From NCBI GenBank assembly GCA_964550935.1, contig CAZKBB010000070.1, positions 1-11,676 of the forward strand: DNA of 11,676 bases. Reading direction: 5' to 3'. The DNA is from JBCBSP01 sp964550935 (GTDB lineage Bacteria > Pseudomonadota > Alphaproteobacteria > Caulobacterales > Maricaulaceae). Below are positions 9,640-11,676 of the stretch, in pieces; within the stretch, counting starts at the first letter, position 1, and each line of letters begins with the position of its first letter. The position numbers and the translations under genes are program-made. The notes beneath the pieces were generated by a model. That model had not been told where the DNA came from and ran no database searches. It was given only the letters and a program-made list of their open reading frames with translations.

Positions 9640-9692
9640 GATCACGGCCGGCGCGCTCACATGAAACCCGCCGGCCGATCACTTCCGATCAC
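9640..9692. promoter_or_regulatory. Dyad and spaced direct repeats upstream of doxX
   Basis: An inverted repeat with 9-bp perfect arms, CGGCCGGCG (9645-9653) and CGCCGGCCG (9669-9677), separated by 15 bp, lies 40-72 bp upstream of the doxX start. Beside it, CCGATCAC occurs twice at 9675-9682 and 9685-9692, a 10-bp period of one helical turn, and a third GATCAC lies at 9640-9645. The arrangement suggests a regulator binding region or a leader hairpin for doxX. No clear -35/-10 pair was found. Confidence 0.35.
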
Positions 9693-9719
9693 GCCGCGCT
9701 GAGCCTGCGTGAGAACACA

Positions 9720-9787
9720 CGCACATCGCCCCTCGCCATGGCGGCGATTCCCCGCTAGACAGCCCTTCTAGCGAACAATCCAGCCCG
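9720..9787. repeat. 68-bp direct repeat, copy 1 (left boundary of cassette)
   Basis: Identical base for base to 11273-11340 in the same orientation; the flanking bases differ on both sides. The unit contains two symmetric parts. The first is ATCGCC (9725-9730) and GGCGAT (9743-9748) with the 10-bp palindrome CGCCATGGCG (9734-9743) between and overlapping. The second is CGCTAG (9753-9758) and CTAGCG (9768-9773) around a 9-bp centre. After a short mismatch, CAGCGCCGC occurs again at 9794-9802 and 11343-11351, so the original homology may have been slightly longer with a small indel. Confidence 0.97.
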
Positions 9788-9995
9788 AGCGCGCAGCGCC
9801 GCCTGCATGACCGCCCAGCTCTGGCGGGACAGCGCGTTTCTCACCAACATGTACTAAGCCGAGATCGGCGATCAGGCGCGGGTGAACATTTGCGGCGAGC
9901 TTGAACAGGCGTGACCCGCCCCCATCCACGGCACCCTTCAAAAGTAGCGGGTCATCAGGCGCGCCCATCACGCTTGCCTCGTATCGCAGGGCCAG

Positions 9996-10024
9996 CTTAC
10001 ACCTAAGGAATCTGGGGCTGTATT
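9996..10024 (+). promoter_or_regulatory. Weak candidate promoter for the first cassette gene
   Basis: CTTACA (9996-10001) and TGTATT (10019-10024) are separated by 17 bp; each matches four of six consensus bases. Transcription would start near 10031, just before the TTG at 10049. This is low-quality evidence. Confidence 0.22.
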
Positions 10025-10048
10025 TGTTCGCGCTAGACGGGGCATGCA

Positions 10049-10603
10049 TTGCTAGCCTTGACGTTCGATCAAGCGCGGCTCACCGCCGCGCAGGCCGCGT
10101 ATCGTGAGCAAGGGACCCATCACGGTGCCCTCGCCGCCCTGCGAGCACGCAACATGCGACTGGCGCTGGAAGCGCTGGCGAGGAATTTTGAAACGCGCCA
10201 GAATGAACTTCAAAAACAAGGCCAACCGTACCTAGCGGACGGTCGGGCTTCGACGCTGGAGACACTCGTGGTCGACCCTGGGGCTAAGATGGCCTGGCCA
10301 GGGCGTGCGGCGGCCATGCTCCAAGGTCTCGAGCTGCCCGGCTGGCCGATCGCATCCTCGCACATCGATTCGCATAGCTATTTAGCGTACTTGAAGTGCG
10401 GGCCGCAGGTGGAACGACGCTTTGCCGATCTTACAGCGCTGGTGTTGTACTTTGACCCGCTCCGTCGTCTGGAGATCGCCTGGATCGGGCTCAACGAAGA
10501 TGTCTCAGCGGCCGTTAGTGACCTTCACCGGGAAACAGCGACGCTCACCAATTGGTCTCACCGCGCGCCGGATTATGCCAATGCGCTATCCAACTTGCGT
10601 TGA
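10049..10603 (+). CDS. Hypothetical protein, first gene of the cassette
   Basis: I do not recognise this 184-residue protein. It has no signal peptide or membrane segment and is probably cytosolic. The first 60 residues are rich in Ala, Arg, Gln and Glu and look helical, possibly coiled-coil. The middle and C-terminal part (about 75-155) mixes hydrophobic strands and helices and includes SSHIDSHSYLAYLKCGPQ (103-120) and LTALVLYFDPLRRLEIAWIG (128-147), which looks like a folded alpha/beta domain. The start is uncertain: an in-frame TAG at 10034 limits it, no ATG exists before codon 36 (10154), and the Shine-Dalgarno before TTG 10049 is weak. TTG 10058 or ATG 10154 are alternatives, and a truncated 5' end cannot be excluded. 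Its stop codon overlaps the -35 box of the next gene. In a toxin-first module it would hold the effector position, but nothing in the sequence shows toxicity. Confidence 0.65.
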   Translation: MLALTFDQARLTAAQAAYREQGTHHGALAALRARNMRLALEALARNFETRQNELQKQGQPYLADGRASTLETLVVDPGAKMAWPGRAAAMLQGLELPGWPIASSHIDSHSYLAYLKCGPQVERRFADLTALVLYFDPLRRLEIAWIGLNEDVSAAVSDLHRETATLTNWSHRAPDYANALSNLR

Positions 10604-10627
10604 CAAAAAAAACAATTTTGCTAAAAT
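10600..10627 (+). promoter_or_regulatory. Near-consensus sigma-70 promoter of the helix-turn-helix gene
   Basis: TTGACA (10600-10605, perfect -35), a 16-bp A-rich spacer, then TAAAAT (10622-10627, five of six of the -10). The -35 overlaps the stop codon of the preceding gene. The inverted repeat ATTTT-GCT-AAAAT (10615-10627) covers the -10, so a dimeric repressor such as the downstream product could occlude it. This is the best promoter match in the window. Confidence 0.75.
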
Positions 10628-10648
10628 CGCCAACGTTAGGAGGCTGAT

Positions 10649-10981
10649 GTGACAACTACGAAATACTTTCTGACTGAGACGCCTCAGTTATCGACCCAAG
10701 ATATCAGAGACGTGCTGGCGGCAGCGCAGGATCAATCCGCGCATCGAGAGGCGCTCCGGGAAGCGGCGGATTTTCTAGCGCGCACCGAAGCGGCTGACGC
10801 GGTGACCACGGCGATGAACACGTATCAGGGCAGTCTACAGCTGTTGGCGAAGGATGGGGGCCCTGATCCGGCCACCGTCTCACGGCTCGCCAACGGCCGT
10901 TCTGCCAAAGGCGGCACTGTAGCCACGCTCGCGCAAATCGCGCTCGCCATGAACAAGACACTGAAAATCGTCATCGAGTAA
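10649..10981 (+). CDS. XRE-like helix-turn-helix protein (antitoxin-type regulator)
   Basis: A 110-residue protein with an N-terminal helical region (about 12-58) and a C-terminal DNA-binding domain (about 61-105). In the second part, LQLLAKDGGPDPATVSRLANGR (63-84) gives the two helices of the helix-turn-helix, and TVATLAQIALAMNKTLKIVI (90-109) gives the final helix and strand typical of XRE/HigA-like antidote proteins. The start is GTG 10649: TAGGAGG lies 5 nt upstream, the strongest Shine-Dalgarno in the window, and the overlapping ATG at 10647 meets a stop at once. The gene is preceded by its own strong promoter with a dyad over the -10, which fits autoregulation. It is followed after 5 bp by the small membrane protein gene. 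It could be the antitoxin of a toxin-antitoxin pair or simply the regulator of the cassette; the sequence does not decide. Confidence 0.8.
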   Translation: MTTTKYFLTETPQLSTQDIRDVLAAAQDQSAHREALREAADFLARTEAADAVTTAMNTYQGSLQLLAKDGGPDPATVSRLANGRSAKGGTVATLAQIALAMNKTLKIVIE

Positions 10982-10986
10982 GTCCG

Positions 10987-11265
10987 TTGCAGGTCCTTAG
11001 CTGGATATCGGATCTGCTTTTGATCACTGCAGGGCTCTACACTGTCTCGCGCGCGCTCGAAGCGCGATGGCTCGAGTGGCGGGCGCGACAAACCAATGAT
11101 GAGGGCAAGAAGAGCCAATATCTGGAGGACGCCAAGACACTCGTCTTGGTAGCCAGCCTTCAGCAGACCTGGGTATTGGTGGCGCTGGCTGTCGGCTTCG
11201 CACTGAAGGGGTTTAGGCTCTTAGCGACGGCTGTCGCCGTGCTCGGCGACGTAATGTGGTCCTGA
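10987..11265 (+). CDS. Small membrane protein of unknown function
   Basis: A 92-residue protein with no family I recognise. A hydrophobic segment at about 4-20 (LSWISDLLLITAGLYTV) is followed by a charged stretch at 22-50 (many Arg, Glu and Lys), then a long hydrophobic stretch at about 51-90 that could form one or two membrane helices. Only five bases separate it from the stop of the helix-turn-helix gene, so it is almost certainly co-transcribed from the same promoter. The start is TTG 10987, with only a weak GAG-like element upstream; no ATG or GTG start is available near the N-terminus, so translation may depend on coupling. The stop lies 7 bp before copy 2 of the repeat. Small membrane proteins of this kind occur as toxins, as immunity partners and as effectors in defence modules, but no such role can be shown here. 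Confidence 0.62.
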   Translation: MQVLSWISDLLLITAGLYTVSRALEARWLEWRARQTNDEGKKSQYLEDAKTLVLVASLQQTWVLVALAVGFALKGFRLLATAVAVLGDVMWS

Positions 11266-11272
11266 GTTCGCG

Positions 11273-11340
11273 CGCACATCGCCCCTCGCCATGGCGGCGA
11301 TTCCCCGCTAGACAGCCCTTCTAGCGAACAATCCAGCCCG
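11273..11340. repeat. 68-bp direct repeat, copy 2 (right boundary of cassette, carB upstream region)
   Basis: Exact copy of 9720-9787 at an offset of 1553 bp, same orientation. It ends 71 bp before the carB start and begins 7 bp after the last cassette gene. It may therefore act as the 3' hairpin region of the cassette transcript and, if the repeat holds promoter information for carB, may have preserved that after insertion. The inner dyads are CGCCATGGCG and CGCTAG-N9-CTAGCG. No T-tract follows either, so it is not a standard intrinsic terminator. Confidence 0.97.
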
Positions 11341-11411
11341 CCCAGCGCCGCGTCCGTGGGAGCCTCCTGCGACGCTGCGCCTGCGCGCGCGCACGCCATG
11401 AGAGGCCCGCC

Positions 11412-11676
11412 ATGCCCAAGCGCACCGATATCGAGACCATCCTGATCATCGGCGCCGGGCCCATCGTGATCGGGCAGGCCTGCGAGTTCGATTACTCCGG
11501 GGTTCAAGCGATCAAGGCGCTCAAGGAGGAGGGTTACCGGGTCGTCCTGGTGAACTCCAACCCGGCCACCATCATGACCGATCCCGATCTGGCCGACGCG
11601 ACGTACGTGGAGCCGATCACGCCGGAGATGGTCGCCAAGGTGATCGAGAAGGAGCGCCCGGACGCGCTTCTGCCGA
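11412..11676 (+). CDS. carB: Carbamoyl-phosphate synthase large subunit, 5' part only
   Basis: Catalytic subunit that makes carbamoyl phosphate from bicarbonate, ATP and the ammonia delivered by CarA. Only the first 88 codons are in the window, out of a family length near 1,070-1,100. The N-terminus is diagnostic: KRTDIETILIIGAGPIVIGQ (3-22), EFDYSGVQAIKALKEEGY (25-42) and LVNSNPATIMTDPDLAD (46-62), the preATP-grasp domain of the carboxyphosphate half. The start ATG 11412 has GAGAGG 7 nt upstream. An overlapping ATG at 11398 reads only 15 codons in another frame. The 146-bp region upstream contains repeat copy 2 and a GC-rich leader; no convincing promoter was found. carA is on the same strand 6.2 kb upstream, with the minus-strand doxX in between, so carB must have its own promoter. 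Confidence 0.97.
   Translation, partial: MPKRTDIETILIIGAGPIVIGQACEFDYSGVQAIKALKEEGYRVVLVNSNPATIMTDPDLADATYVEPITPEMVAKVIEKERPDALLP

Larger units (their letters stand above)
9606..10048. other. 443-bp stretch with no convincing gene
   Basis: From left to right it holds the doxX upstream region with a GC-rich dyad and spaced direct repeats, copy 1 of the 68-bp repeat (9720-9787), and then about 260 bp of lower-GC sequence leading into the first cassette gene. A minus-strand reading frame from ATG 10049 to TAG 9768 (93 codons) runs across the last part. It has cassette-like third-position composition but no Shine-Dalgarno or recognisable motif, and its stop lies inside the repeat, so I do not call it a gene. 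Confidence 0.6.
9720..11340. mobile_element. Repeat-bounded accessory cassette between doxX and carB
   Basis: A segment of 1621 bp flanked by identical 68-bp direct repeats; one repeat plus contents is 1553 bp. Contents: three plus-strand genes of unknown or regulatory type. By eye the interior is clearly less GC-rich than the core genes, with more A/T at third codon positions, and the tetranucleotide CTAG occurs 8 times here against about 2 in the other 10 kb. There is no integrase, transposase, tRNA gene or short target duplication. The arrangement is what a circle carrying one repeat copy would leave after integrating at a chromosomal copy, by a recombinase acting in trans or by homologous recombination. 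Mobility is inferred; the repeats and composition shift are seen. Confidence 0.5.

Noticed and set aside
9768..10049. Minus-strand 93-codon frame in the left part of the cassette
   Set aside because: Third-position composition is similar to the cassette genes, but there is no Shine-Dalgarno, no motif, and the stop is within the 68-bp repeat. It also starts head to head with the first cassette gene without promoter space. Left open, not called.
11160..11507. Minus-strand 115-codon frame spanning repeat copy 2 and the carB start
   Set aside because: It overlaps the start of carB and the end of the small membrane gene on the other strand and shows no protein-like features.

Overview
The window is GC-rich, dense in genes and strongly biased to G/C at third codon positions. 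It looks like a chromosomal segment of an alphaproteobacterium, probably of the Caulobacterales/Maricaulales type. The genus is inferred from protein style (RpoD with an acidic insert, DnaG with a degenerate zinc motif), not from any database search.

Left part (1-3849, minus strand): a macromolecular-synthesis operon read right to left, yqeY-like gene -> dnaG -> rpoD. RpoD is cut by the left edge, so conserved regions 2.3 to 4 are missing. Divergent from it, across a 198-bp regulatory gap holding a perfect dyad and a plausible sigma-70 promoter, is carA, the glutaminase subunit of carbamoyl-phosphate synthase.

Middle part (5308-9605): directly after carA come two translationally coupled genes. 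One encodes a lipoprotein-type S8 (subtilisin) protease with a probable autotransporter barrel. The other encodes an orphan family-5 peptide-binding lipoprotein. Together they suggest surface proteolysis plus peptide capture, although no permease or ATPase is nearby. A convergent doxX-like membrane protein gene follows.

Right part (9606-11676): between doxX and carB lies a lower-GC cassette bounded by two identical 68-bp direct repeats (9720-9787 and 11273-11340, offset 1553 bp). It carries three unfamiliar genes on the plus strand: a 184-aa protein of unknown function, a 110-aa protein with a C-terminal XRE-like helix-turn-helix, and a 92-aa small membrane protein. The helix-turn-helix gene has its own near-consensus promoter and a strong Shine-Dalgarno. 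No integrase or transposase is visible. This repeat-bounded cassette is the most unusual object in the window and could be a toxin-antitoxin-like or defence-like module. The right edge cuts carB after 88 codons, so carA and carB are separated by about 6.2 kb of unrelated genes.
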